Shown piece after piece: positions 1 through 8,673 of a DNA stretch of 64,000 bases (the first letter of the stretch is position 1; every line of letters starts with the position of its first letter). Source of the DNA: Pseudomonadota bacterium (lineage in GTDB: Bacteria; Pseudomonadota; Alphaproteobacteria; Acetobacterales; Acetobacteraceae); the NCBI GenBank assembly GCA_021816925.1, contig JAKAWQ010000001.1:124001-188000 (forward strand), read 5' to 3'. The position numbers and the translations under genes were made by a program. Under the pieces are notes generated by a model. That model saw only the letters and a program-made list of their open reading frames with translations. It was not told the origin of the DNA and made no database searches.

Positions 1-1160
1 CGGCACTCCGAGATGCGGCGGAGGCGGTCATTGCTGCACCGGCAGATCCGTCCGCCAAGGCGCTGTTGGGGCTGCTTCTCATTGAAACGGGCGATGCGGT
101 GGGCGCGCGTGCCTGCCTCGCCGAGGCGATCGAGGCGGAGCCTGATAATGCGTCCTTCCGCCTCGGTTTCGCCGAGGCTGCAACGCGGACGGGCGATGCG
201 GCGTCGGCCGCGGCGGCGCTGGACGATGGCATCCGCCGTACGCCGATGCGGCCCGATCTTCGGGAAGCCGCGATCCGACTTGCGCTCCGGCGTGGTGACC
301 CGGCGACGGCCGAGCGACTGGCCGAGGCAGCGCGGCAGGCGGGGCTTGCCGATGCGACGGTTCTCCGCCTGCTCGGGCGCGCGGTTGCGGCGCAGGGGCG
401 CGCTTCGGACTCGATGGCAGCGCTGGGCGAGGCACTGAAGCTTGACCCGCAGGACGCCTTGCTCCGCCACATGGCAGCGGCTGCCGGGATGTTGCCGGCG
501 CCCGACCGTGCGCCACCCTCCGCCGTCAGGGCGCTTTTCGAGTTGAATGTCACAAAGGGCGAAAACGAAGTGATCGCCGCAGGGGATCGTGTTCCCGGTC
601 TCGTGCGCGCCGCTGTGCTCGCGGGCACGGTCTTCCCAAAGGACAGCCGGCTCGGCCCGGTGCTCGATCTCGGGTGCGGCGGCGGCTTGCTGGCAGTGGC
701 TCTCTCCGATCTCCCGCTCGGTCCCTTTGTCGGCGTGGATCTGTCTCCCGCCATGCTGGCGGCGGCGGGGCAATGGAAGGTTTATGACGAGTTGGTCGAA
801 GCCGATCTCCTGTCTTTTGTGGCAGAGGAGCAACGGCTGTTTCCGCTGATCCTGGCTGCGAATGTGCTTTGCTGGTTCGGCTCACTCGATGCGGTCGTCA
901 CGGCCATTGCCGCTCGGCTAGCGCCGGGCGGCCGCCTTATTTTCTCGCTCGAAGCGATGCGCTCCGAAAGGCCGGATGGACGGGGATGGGAGCTCGGCCC
1001 GGAAGGCCGGTACACCCATACGGCTGCCGCCTGCGAACGAGCCGCTCGGGCTGCACGCATCCGAGTTGCACAATTGGCGCCGGAGATCCTGAGCACCGGG
1101 AAGGGCCCGCCGGTTCCGGGTCTGATCGCGGTGTTGGTTCGGAGCGATGATGCCGGCTGA
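1..1160 (+). CDS. TPR-repeat protein with C-terminal SAM-dependent methyltransferase domain (5' end outside window)
   Basis: The frame is open from the left edge, so the true start lies upstream; a TTG at 66 is internal. The first ~150 visible residues are Ala/Leu-rich helical pairs with TPR spacing, for example GDAVGARACLAEAIEAEPDN. A class I methyltransferase fold follows, with the SAM-binding motif I VLDLGCGGGLLAVAL, an acidic residue at the end of strand 2 (GVDLSPAML) and a later APGGRLIFSLE segment. TPR-methyltransferase fusions of this kind occur in alphaproteobacterial glycosylation loci, but the acceptor is unknown. The stop overlaps the start of the next TPR gene by 14 bases, so the two are probably translationally coupled. 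Confidence 0.85.
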   Translation, partial: ALRDAAEAVIAAPADPSAKALLGLLLIETGDAVGARACLAEAIEAEPDNASFRLGFAEAATRTGDAASAAAALDDGIRRTPMRPDLREAAIRLALRRGDPATAERLAEAARQAGLADATVLRLLGRAVAAQGRASDSMAALGEALKLDPQDALLRHMAAAAGMLPAPDRAPPSAVRALFELNVTKGENEVIAAGDRVPGLVRAAVLAGTVFPKDSRLGPVLDLGCGGGLLAVALSDLPLGPFVGVDLSPAMLAAAGQWKVYDELVEADLLSFVAEEQRLFPLILAANVLCWFGSLDAVVTAIAARLAPGGRLIFSLEAMRSERPDGRGWELGPEGRYTHTAAACERAARAARIRVAQLAPEILSTGKGPPVPGLIAVLVRSDDAG

Positions 1161-3183
1161 ACCGCTTCTCGCCGCGCATCGGAACTCCTGCCTCGAGGGG
1201 AGTGGAGAGGCGAGCGAACTTGCGATGGCGGAGGCGCTGCTTCGGCGCGGAGAGTGTGGCCGCGCGCAGGGCCTGCTCTTGCAGGCATGCGGACGGTCTC
1301 CGCACTCGGCGGTGCTCTGGAATGCGCTCGGACGAGCGCGGGCCGCGGCGGGCGATTGGCCGGGTGCGCTGGGCGCCTATGCCGAGGCGGGACGTTTGGC
1401 GCCGGAGGATCTTGCAGCCGCTCTTGTCCGCGGTGAGATGGCTCGCCGGGCCGGCATCGGTGAAGCAGAGTGTGAGCGGCTGGCGCTGGCGGCCGCCGCA
1501 AACCCGTTGGATGTCACCGCCCTGGCCGCTCGGGGGGTGCTCCTCCATGCCCTCGGCCAGGAGGGCGAGGGAATCGACGCCCTCGCGGCCGCGGCCGTTC
1601 TTGCCCCGGAGAGCGCAGAGATTCACGCGCTCCTCGGCCGCCGGCTCGCGGAGGCCGAACGGCTTGCCGAGGCGGATCGCGAATTGCGCCGCGCCATCGC
1701 ACTCGGGCACCCCGAAGAGGCCGAGCTTCGCAACGTGTTGGGTGCGGTTCTCATGCGCCGCTATCGGCACGCAGAGGCCTATGACGTACTGGCGTCGCTC
1801 TTGGCAGAGTTCGGCGAACAGGTAGTGCCACTCTGTAACCTTGCCTCGGCCGCAACTTCGCTCGGCCGGCAGGAAGAGAGTGAGGCTCTGTTGGCGCGCG
1901 CCGCTCGCCTTGGCCCGACGCTCACCTTGCCATCGCGCATCCTCTGCAACACCCTGCCGTACCGCGACGGGGTTCGCGGCGGCGAGTTTTTGGCGACTGC
2001 CCGTGCGCACGCGGCGCGTCTGCCGCGAGGGCCCGTGCCAACCTTCGCGAACCCGCCCGATCAGGCACGGTGCCTGCGCGTTGGTCTCTTGTCCGGTTCG
2101 CTCCGTGTTCATCCCGTCGGTTGGCTGACGGTTGCCGGCTTCGAAGCGCTCGATCCTTCACAGTTCACGTTGATCGGATTGCCGCAACGGACGACCCCTG
2201 ACGCGATCGCCGCGCGCTTTCGCGCAGCAGCGGCCGAGTGGTGCGAGGTCGGGCGTCTTGATGATGCCGGACTCGCGGCGGAGATCCGAGCGCTCGCCAT
2301 CGACATCGTCATCGACCTTGGCGGCTACGGCGATTCCGGGCGCATGCCCGCGTTGGCGTACCGGGCCGCACCCGTGCAGGTGAAGTGGGTCGGGATGCAG
2401 AACCACAGCACGGGGCTGCAGGAAATGGACTGGTTCCTGACCGACCGTTGGCAGACGCCGGACGGGTTCGAGCATCTCTACAGCGAGCGGCTGCTGCGCC
2501 TGCCCGATGGGTACGTTTGCTATAGCCCGCCGCCTTACGCGCCAGAAGTCGGAGATCTGCCCGCCTTCGCCACCGGTGCCGTGACATTCGGCTGTTTCAA
2601 TAACCTGGCCAAGATTACACCACGGGTCATTGCAACCTGGGCCGAAATCCTGCGGCGCGTCCAAGGATCGCGATTCCTTCTCAAGACGCACCAGTTTGCC
2701 GAAGCGCCCGTCGTCGAGGCGGTAAGCGCGGCCTTTGAGCGGCATGGCATCGGCGCCGACCGACTCATCCTCGCCGGCGCATCGCCGCACCGCGAGTTCC
2801 TGGCCGAGTACAACCGCATCGATCTCCAGCTCGACCCTTTCCCCTACTCCGGGGGCCTGACCACGTGTGAGGCCTTGTGGATGGGCGTGCCGACCCTCAC
2901 CCTTCCCGGCGAGACATTCTGCTCGCGTCATTCGCTCAGCCATCTTTGCAATGTTGGCCTGACCGACTGGGTGGCGAGCGACCTTGACGACTATGTGGCG
3001 CTGGCCGTCGCGAAGGCCGGCGACCTCACCGGCCTGCAAAGCCTCCGCAAGGGCCTGCGCGCCCGCGTCGCCGCGAGCCCGCTCTGCGATGCGCCGCGTT
3101 TCGGCCGCGGTCTCGCGGCAGCGTTGCGCTTCGCCTGGAGCGACTGGTGCAGCAAAAGTTCGACACCGAGCCATGCCCAGTAA
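1147..3183 (+). CDS. TPR + GT41 glycosyltransferase (SPINDLY/O-GlcNAc transferase family)
   Basis: 678 residues. About the first 250 are TPR-like helical repeats (LLRRGECGRAQGLL, LLGRRLAEAERLAEADREL). The C-terminal half has the GT41 catalytic hallmarks: DIVIDLGGYGDSGRMPALAYR, APVQVKWVGMQNHSTG, FGCFNNLAKITP, and the donor-site segment DPFPYSGGLTTCEALWMGVP followed by RHSLSHL. Known relatives transfer GlcNAc or another sugar to Ser/Thr of cytoplasmic proteins, and bacterial ones often modify flagellin or adhesins; the target here is inferred only. ATG 1147 and ATG 1150 are adjacent, and GGAG at 1141-1144 is better spaced for 1150. It belongs to a plus-strand cassette of glycosyl- and methyltransferases. 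Confidence 0.9.
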   Translation: MMPAEPLLAAHRNSCLEGSGEASELAMAEALLRRGECGRAQGLLLQACGRSPHSAVLWNALGRARAAAGDWPGALGAYAEAGRLAPEDLAAALVRGEMARRAGIGEAECERLALAAAANPLDVTALAARGVLLHALGQEGEGIDALAAAAVLAPESAEIHALLGRRLAEAERLAEADRELRRAIALGHPEEAELRNVLGAVLMRRYRHAEAYDVLASLLAEFGEQVVPLCNLASAATSLGRQEESEALLARAARLGPTLTLPSRILCNTLPYRDGVRGGEFLATARAHAARLPRGPVPTFANPPDQARCLRVGLLSGSLRVHPVGWLTVAGFEALDPSQFTLIGLPQRTTPDAIAARFRAAAAEWCEVGRLDDAGLAAEIRALAIDIVIDLGGYGDSGRMPALAYRAAPVQVKWVGMQNHSTGLQEMDWFLTDRWQTPDGFEHLYSERLLRLPDGYVCYSPPPYAPEVGDLPAFATGAVTFGCFNNLAKITPRVIATWAEILRRVQGSRFLLKTHQFAEAPVVEAVSAAFERHGIGADRLILAGASPHREFLAEYNRIDLQLDPFPYSGGLTTCEALWMGVPTLTLPGETFCSRHSLSHLCNVGLTDWVASDLDDYVALAVAKAGDLTGLQSLRKGLRARVAASPLCDAPRFGRGLAAALRFAWSDWCSKSSTPSHAQ

Positions 3184-3257
3184 GCGCGGTTAATCCTTCC
3201 GCAAGGCGGTACCGCTAGCATCCGCTCCGCGCAACCGGCAACACCGCAAGAGCCGCC

Positions 3258-4340
3258 ATGCCGCCCTGTCCTTCCGTCGATGTCAACCTGTTCGTGCACA
3301 ACGGCGAGGCGACCGTGGGGCCGGTCATCGAAAGTCTCCTCGCGCAGACCTGGCCCGAGCTTTCGATCAGGCTCTTCGATGATGGTTCAAGCGATGGCAC
3401 TGCGGCGATCCTTGCCGATTATGCCGCGCAGGTCCCTTCCCTGCGACTTCACCGGAGCTCGTGCAACGGCGGCGCGGCGGCGGCTTTCCAACGTGCCTTC
3501 TGGTCCGGCGAGGCCGGGTTTGTGATGCCGAAATCGGGGGACGATCCGATCGCACCGGACTTCGTCGAGAAGACGATGGCCGTTCTGCTTGCGCATCCCG
3601 AGTGCGCCATGTGCCACGCAGCGGGCTTGGTGTTCACGGGTGAAGGTGCAGTGCGTGAGATTTATCCCGCCACGCACCGCCTGTTTGCGGTGGGCGGAGA
3701 TCCATTGCTTCGGGCTACCGCGGTGATGCGATCATACACCAGTTCGCCGAGCTTCTGGGGTATCTATCGTCGGTCGGCCATAGATCAGCTTGCTCCGATT
3801 GCCTATCGGGCCGGCTGGGACCACGCGGTGCTCGCCGAAGTTGCGCTTTATGGAGAGATCCGGCACGTCCCGGAGGTGCTCTACTGGCGCCGCGACGGTG
3901 GACGGCCCGTCCACGAACTGGCGCGACGCGCGACACTGGCGGCAAACCGGCGGCAATCGCTGGAAGGGCCGCTTGCCGAGCAGCGCTGGCGGACACCGCT
4001 GATCACCACCGCCTATGCCCATCTCGAGACATTTGCCGTGGCGCGCATCGACGAGGCCAGCCGGAGAAAACTTATGGCCGCGGTGCCAGAGGTGTTCCGT
4101 GCACGCTGGATGCCGATGCTGGAGGCCGAGGCGGCGGAACTCCGCCGCGCGCTTCCCACCCTCTTCGCCGCGATCGCCGACGTTGAACCAGAGCTCTCAA
4201 CCTGGGCGGCCGGGCAGGTCGCCGATGCGCTCCGGGCAGCGCAGGCGATCCTGCCGGAATTGGATTTCTCCACCGTGCTCTGCGAGCTCGCGATGCTGCC
4301 CCCGCGGTGCTTTCGCCCCAGGCGCGCCGGCGCGGCGTAA
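3258..4340 (+). CDS. Family 2 glycosyltransferase
   Basis: 360 residues. The N-terminal GT-A fold shows VDVNLFVHNGEATVGPVIESL, the nucleotide-binding LFDDGSSDGT around residue 40, and a DXD-like KSGDDPIAPDF near residue 95. The second half (from about residue 200) is helical, with an Arg-rich stretch (ELARRATLAANRRQSLEG), and has no predicted membrane span, so the enzyme is probably cytoplasmic. It lies 74 bases after the GT41 gene and 13 before a methyltransferase gene, consistent with one operon building a glycan or modified sugar. Donor and acceptor cannot be read from sequence. Confidence 0.85.
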   Translation: MPPCPSVDVNLFVHNGEATVGPVIESLLAQTWPELSIRLFDDGSSDGTAAILADYAAQVPSLRLHRSSCNGGAAAAFQRAFWSGEAGFVMPKSGDDPIAPDFVEKTMAVLLAHPECAMCHAAGLVFTGEGAVREIYPATHRLFAVGGDPLLRATAVMRSYTSSPSFWGIYRRSAIDQLAPIAYRAGWDHAVLAEVALYGEIRHVPEVLYWRRDGGRPVHELARRATLAANRRQSLEGPLAEQRWRTPLITTAYAHLETFAVARIDEASRRKLMAAVPEVFRARWMPMLEAEAAELRRALPTLFAAIADVEPELSTWAAGQVADALRAAQAILPELDFSTVLCELAMLPPRCFRPRRAGAA

Positions 4341-4353
4341 CGGAGGGATTCTG

Positions 4354-4983
4354 ATGGATGGCACGCTGAGTTTTGGCCCCGGGATGCCTGCATCCCCGAC
4401 CACTGTCCCGGTGATACCTGCTTCCGGGACGCTCGACCCCGGGATCAAGCTCCACATCGGATGCGGCACGAACGTGTTGCCGGGCTGGCTCAACATCGAC
4501 CGCGTGACCCGTGCCCCGGGAGTCGTGACGGATATCGATGCCACGGCCCTGCCGTTTCCCGATGCATCGGTAACGGCGATCCTGGCTGAGCATGTCTTTG
4601 AACATTTCACATTTACCGAGGAGCGGGCGGTCTGGCGGGAGGTAGCGCGCGTGCTCCGCCCCGGCGGCGAGCTGGTCCTGGAGGTCCCCGACCTCGAGTG
4701 GGTCTGCCGCAGCTTCCTGCAAGCCGAGGACGTCTGGCGCCGGTTCTACATCGTCGGCCACGCGGACGACTATGCCGGCTGCGGCCGCGCGCTCGACCAG
4801 CGCTGGGGCATTCTGCAGACGATGTTCTTTGGGAATCAGAACGGTCCCGGTCAGTTTCATCACAGCGGTTACACGGCGGGCAAGATCCGGGCGATCGGCC
4901 ACCTGCTCGGCTTCGCCGCGACCGCAATCGAGCGGCGATTCAACAAGGGCGGGCAATGCCTGCGCGCAACCCTCACGCGCTGA
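4354..4983 (+). CDS. Small SAM-dependent methyltransferase
   Basis: 209 residues from ATG 4354, preceded by the ribosome-binding sequence CGGAGGG. The frame is open further upstream, but that part is the shadow of the GT2 gene. Motif I is KLHIGCGTNVLPGWLNID, then DATALPFPDASVTAILAEH and VARVLRPGGELVLEVPDLE. This is the short methyltransferase type common in capsule, LPS and flagellin-glycan clusters, where it methylates a sugar or assists glycan assembly (inference). It is followed after 13 bases by the epimerase gene. Confidence 0.85.
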   Translation: MDGTLSFGPGMPASPTTVPVIPASGTLDPGIKLHIGCGTNVLPGWLNIDRVTRAPGVVTDIDATALPFPDASVTAILAEHVFEHFTFTEERAVWREVARVLRPGGELVLEVPDLEWVCRSFLQAEDVWRRFYIVGHADDYAGCGRALDQRWGILQTMFFGNQNGPGQFHHSGYTAGKIRAIGHLLGFAATAIERRFNKGGQCLRATLTR

Positions 4984-4996
4984 ACCGGAGGCAGGC

Positions 4997-5998
4997 ATGC
5001 GTATCTTCATCACCGGTATTGCGGGTTTCCTGGGGAGCCATCTCGCCGAGCGACTGCTGGCGCTCGGCCACGAGGTCGCCGGCTGCGATAGCCTGATCGG
5101 GGGCGAACTTCTGAACGTCCCCGCCGATGTCGTCTTCCACCAGTCGGACTGCCGAGATTTCAACGCCATGGAAAAGGTCATGCGGGGCGCCGAGCTGGTC
5201 TACCACTGCGCGGCGACCGCCTATGAGGGACTCTCGGTCTTCTCCCCGGCCATGGTCATGGACAACATCGTGACCGGTTCGGTCGCTGTTTTTTCGGCGG
5301 CCATTTCCAATGAAGTCCGACGCATCATCTTTTGCAGCTCGATGGCGCGGTACGGAGCCAACAAGGTGCCGTTCCATGAGAGCTTCTTTCCCCGCCCCCA
5401 GGATCCGTATGGCATTGCCAAGGTAGCGGCTGAGCAAGCGCTCGAGCAGCTCGCACACGTGCACGGCTTCGAATACGCGATCGCGGTTCCGCACAACATC
5501 ATCGGGCGGCGGCAGAAGTTCGATGATCCCTATCGTAACGTAGCGAGCATCATGGCCAACCTGATGCTGCAGGGTCGCCAACCCTTCATCTATGGCGACG
5601 GCGAGCAGAAACGTTGCTTCAGCCATGTGAATGACTGCCTCTCCTCGCTGCTGCTGATGGGTCTTTCGGAACGCGGCCTCGGAGAGGTGGTGAATATCGG
5701 GCCCGACGAAGAGTTCATTTCGGTCAATGCTCTTTTCCAGAAGCTCAAGGAGATCACCGGGTTCGAGGGGCAGGCAATCCATCTCGTTGACCGGCCGGCC
5801 GAGGTAAAACATGCCTGGTGCAGCAGCGCCAAGGCTCGGGACCTGCTCGGCTACCGCACCACGCGCACGCTCCACGACGGATTGCAGGATGTCGTCGCTC
5901 ACATCCAAGACGTCGGGCCGCGGCGGTTCCGCTATCATCTCGACCTCGAGATTCGGAACACCCGTACGCCTCGGACCTGGACCGAGAGACTGATGTGA
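4997..5998 (+). CDS. NAD(P)-dependent sugar epimerase/dehydratase (extended SDR)
   Basis: 333 residues from ATG 4997, preceded by GGAGG. The Rossmann glycine motif is TGIAGFLGSHLAERLL (residues 6-21). The catalytic pair is Tyr138/Lys142 in DPYGIAK, with a Ser in FCSSMARYG upstream. The substrate half contains YGDGEQKRCFSHVND, typical of UDP-glucose 4-epimerase or dTDP-glucose dehydratase relatives. It probably makes or interconverts a nucleotide sugar used by the neighbouring glycosyltransferases. The stop overlaps a GTG start of the next gene (GTGA). Confidence 0.88.
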   Translation: MRIFITGIAGFLGSHLAERLLALGHEVAGCDSLIGGELLNVPADVVFHQSDCRDFNAMEKVMRGAELVYHCAATAYEGLSVFSPAMVMDNIVTGSVAVFSAAISNEVRRIIFCSSMARYGANKVPFHESFFPRPQDPYGIAKVAAEQALEQLAHVHGFEYAIAVPHNIIGRRQKFDDPYRNVASIMANLMLQGRQPFIYGDGEQKRCFSHVNDCLSSLLLMGLSERGLGEVVNIGPDEEFISVNALFQKLKEITGFEGQAIHLVDRPAEVKHAWCSSAKARDLLGYRTTRTLHDGLQDVVAHIQDVGPRRFRYHLDLEIRNTRTPRTWTERLM

Positions 5999-6804
5999 GT
6001 GGGATGTCATCGCCCCGGTTCGATCCCGCTCTCCTGCCGCGGTCGATCGCGCTTCAATACGATCGCGGGGAGATCGTCTGGCAATCGGGCCAGCCGCCGC
6101 ACCTTCTCGAATACAGCTTCAACGGCCAGGGGCTTCGGGCATTCGGCAAGAACACCGCCTTTCTGGACGACGCGCGCTTTCAACGCGCCTATGCGCGCGG
6201 TTGGAACAGCGGCCACCGCAAAGCGAGGGTAATCGACGATGCACGCTGGGTGGTGCATGTGGCGCTTTGGGCGGCAAGCCAAGCCGCGCGACTCGAGGGC
6301 GATTTCGTCGAGTGCGGGGTCGATACGGGCATGCTCTCGCTCGCGATCTGCGAATGGCTGAACTTCAACGAGTTCAACAAGGATTTCTGGCTCTTCGACA
6401 CCTTTTGCGGAATCCCCGAGGAACAGATGACGGAAGCCGAGGGGAATGGCATCGGGGCCTGGCACAACCGTCATTCGTATAACGAGTGCTACGACCAAGC
6501 GGTGGCGAACTTCATGCCGTGGCCGCGCTGCCGCCTGGTGCGCGGTGTGGTGCCTGGGTCGCTTGCTGCATTCCCGGCGGATCGGTGCGTCGCGTATCTT
6601 TCGATCGACATGAACATCGTGGTGCCCGAGATCGCGGCGCTCGCGTTCTTCTGGGAACGGCTGGTGCCGGGCGCGATGGTTCTGCTCGATGATTATGCAT
6701 GGAACACCCACGCAGCCCAGAAGGCCGCTTTCGACGCCTTTGCCGAGGCGCAGCACACGATGATCCTGACGCTGCCCACGGGGCAGGGAATCATCATCCG
6801 TTGA
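5995..6804 (+). CDS. TylF/MycF-like methyltransferase
   Basis: About 269 residues. GTG 5995 overlaps the epimerase stop as GTGA and has GAGAGA five bases upstream; ATG 6004 is the alternative start. Family signatures are GDFVECGVDTGMLSLAI, DFWLFDTFCGIPEEQ and the metal-binding end AMVLLDDYAW. In characterised TylF/MycF enzymes, Mg-dependent O-methylation acts on sugar hydroxyls of macrolides; in this cassette a sugar O-methyl decoration is the likely job (inference). The segment that usually reads S-L-D-x-D is SIDMN here, so the second acidic position is Asn. Confidence 0.8.
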   Translation: MSGMSSPRFDPALLPRSIALQYDRGEIVWQSGQPPHLLEYSFNGQGLRAFGKNTAFLDDARFQRAYARGWNSGHRKARVIDDARWVVHVALWAASQAARLEGDFVECGVDTGMLSLAICEWLNFNEFNKDFWLFDTFCGIPEEQMTEAEGNGIGAWHNRHSYNECYDQAVANFMPWPRCRLVRGVVPGSLAAFPADRCVAYLSIDMNIVVPEIAALAFFWERLVPGAMVLLDDYAWNTHAAQKAAFDAFAEAQHTMILTLPTGQGIIIR

Positions 6805-6852
6805 TCGTGGTTACGGAAGCTTGGCTGGAGGCGGGCGGGCGCACTCTGCCGG

Positions 6853-7203
6853 TCAACGACGGCGGGAGGATGCGGCCGGTTGCGTCGCAGGTGGACTGGA
6901 AGCCGGCATTGTTCCGGCTTGCTTCCCGGGAACCTCGGCGAGGGCGGGCAAGGAAGGCTGCGGCGGGCTGCGACCGTAGGCGGCAAGCTGTTGCGCGGTT
7001 GGTATCGAGTTGATGACCGCCCCCGCGTCGTTGCGGAAGTCAATCACGACGACGCCCTTCTCGGGATTGAGCACGACCGAGGGGATTTGCGGCACCATCG
7101 CGGCAAGGGCGGCACCCTCTGGAGCGACCTTGCGGTCTGGCGTCATCGAGGGTTCTGCCGGCGGCACGGAAGACATGGGGGGGATCGCAAGTTCGCTGGG
7201 CAT
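6853..7203 (-). CDS. Small proline-rich protein with FlaG-like core
   Basis: I chose the ATG at 7203 because GGGGAA sits about six bases upstream; ATGs at 7218 and 7260 would lengthen it to 135 residues. Both ends are Pro/Ala/Ser-rich and probably disordered. The centre, GVVVIDFRNDAGAVINSIPT followed by AQQLAAY, resembles in pattern the FlaG core (hydrophobic strand, then D-x-x-G-x-V-I-x-x-I-P). FlaG-type proteins influence flagellar filament length. The similarity is short and could be chance. It lies convergent to the glycosylation cassette with a 48-base gap. Confidence 0.5.
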   Translation of the reverse strand: MPSELAIPPMSSVPPAEPSMTPDRKVAPEGAALAAMVPQIPSVVLNPEKGVVVIDFRNDAGAVINSIPTAQQLAAYGRSPPQPSLPALAEVPGKQAGTMPASSPPATQPAASSRRR

Positions 7204-7298
7204 CGCCGTTCCCCGCATTGTGGATCGCCCGATTGGCGAAGGGGTAGGACCACGAGCCATCCTGGCGGCGCAATTTTTGTTTAGCTAGCAAAGCGACG

Positions 7299-8408
7299 TT
7301 AGCGGATGGTTAACGGAGCGTTCCCGAAGGCCGGGTTCATGCCAAGATGTGCGGTCATCCGGGCCAGGAGGTCCCCGTGTTCCGGTTCGGCCGGCAGGAG
7401 GCGAACCGCAACCTCGGCTTCCCGCACCACCGAATCGAGCCGTCCCTGCCGGCGCAGGGCGATGGCGAGAGCGTGGTGCAGCCAGCCATCATTGGGTGCG
7501 ATCTCCAGTCCCTTGCGCAGGGTGGCTTCCGCGTCGGGAAGGCGGCCGAGCGTGAGAAGAATAGTGCCACGCGCGCCGATCATGTGCGGGCGGCCGGGAG
7601 CCAACTGCAGGGCCTCGTCGATCAGGGCGAGCGCGCGTGGAGCGTGCTGCGCCGCCCGTGAGAGGTTGAAAAAATACTCGGCCGAGGTCTTCCGCCTCTC
7701 GCGGAACGTTCGGCGAAACGCGGGCGCGTCAAAAGCCTCGCCGAGGAGTCCGGCAATCAGGTCCTGGAACAGGCCGAGGCCCAGCAGGAACCGTGCCGGA
7801 TTGTGCCCGGAATAGGGCAGGCGCATCTCGAAAAGCCGGACAAAGCGTCGGTAAAGAAGGATATGCCTGAGATCAATGCCGCGGTTGTCGTAGATCACGA
7901 CCACGTGCGCCCTCACGTTGGTCCAGGGATCGCGATGGATGAAGCGGATGCGTGCCGCATCCCTGGCCCAGCGCGCATCAAAGGGCGGCTGTCGGGGGTC
8001 GATCGCGAACTGCGGTGCAATCGCAATCGCGGATTCGGCGCCGACGGCACCCGAAAAGCGGATGGCTGCGTAGCCGCCCATCGAGAGCCCGTACGTATAG
8101 CACCGCGCGAAGCTCATCCGGGCACGCGCCGCGGCGGCCATTGCCGCGTCCATTTCCGGATACTGATACCAATCGTTGCCTGCGCAGGTCACGTGCACGG
8201 CGCTGATACCGCGGCGGATCAGAAAGTCCTGGCCAAATCCCGGACGGTCCTTCCCCGGGACCTCGACCCAGCTTGCGAACGTCACAACCAGCCGATCGAC
8301 GGCGCCCGTGGGGACGTAGGTCACTTTCAGATTCTGGGACTCGAAAAGTGTGATCTGCGGCGGCTGGGGGAGCAAGGGGTCATTCCGCAAGAACCATGCG
8401 AATCGCAA
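7299..8408 (-). CDS. Alpha/beta-hydrolase-like protein with C-terminal TPR repeats
   Basis: About 369 residues. The chosen start is the TTG at 8408, which has GGGAAGG nine bases upstream; a TTG at 8435 gives 378 residues but lacks a spaced ribosome-binding site. The N-terminal two thirds show hydrolase features: RLVVTFASW and the nucleophile elbow YGLSMGGYAAI (G-x-S-x-G), with HNPARFL as a possible distal His. From about residue 250 the chain becomes TPR-like (ALALIDEALQLAPGRPHM, GRLPDAEATLRKGLEIAPND). The fusion suggests a hydrolase or acyltransferase recruited to a protein complex or glycan locus; the substrate is unknown. Confidence 0.75.
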   Translation of the reverse strand: MRFAWFLRNDPLLPQPPQITLFESQNLKVTYVPTGAVDRLVVTFASWVEVPGKDRPGFGQDFLIRRGISAVHVTCAGNDWYQYPEMDAAMAAAARARMSFARCYTYGLSMGGYAAIRFSGAVGAESAIAIAPQFAIDPRQPPFDARWARDAARIRFIHRDPWTNVRAHVVVIYDNRGIDLRHILLYRRFVRLFEMRLPYSGHNPARFLLGLGLFQDLIAGLLGEAFDAPAFRRTFRERRKTSAEYFFNLSRAAQHAPRALALIDEALQLAPGRPHMIGARGTILLTLGRLPDAEATLRKGLEIAPNDGWLHHALAIALRRQGRLDSVVREAEVAVRLLPAEPEHGDLLARMTAHLGMNPAFGNAPLTIR

Positions 8409-8673
8409 ACGAGCATGCCTTCCCGGCTGACACAAGTCCTGCGAGGTGCGATCGGGATTTTCTCCGATTCGCGTTCGCCGCCGGATCCTGGACCGCGGTC
8501 GCCGGAGGAGGACTCACGGGAGGCGGAAATTGCCGTCCCCCACCAACCACGCGAGAGGCGCCCCCTCCTGGGAATTCCGAAGGACTTCTGATTGCGATTC
8601 GATTCCTTGCTGCTTTGGTTCGTGGCCAGGGAGGACAGGATGGGCCTCAGTCAGCTTTCCAGAGGAGTGGGGA

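Noticed and set aside
937-2112. Minus-strand open frame opposite the GT41 gene
   Set aside because: No recognisable motif, and it is wholly overlapped by a clear plus-strand TPR/GT41 coding region.
8409-8673. Possible small gene between the hydrolase and dppF
   Set aside because: Frames exist on both strands but none has a ribosome-binding site, motif or plausible composition. I treat this 265-base stretch as non-coding.
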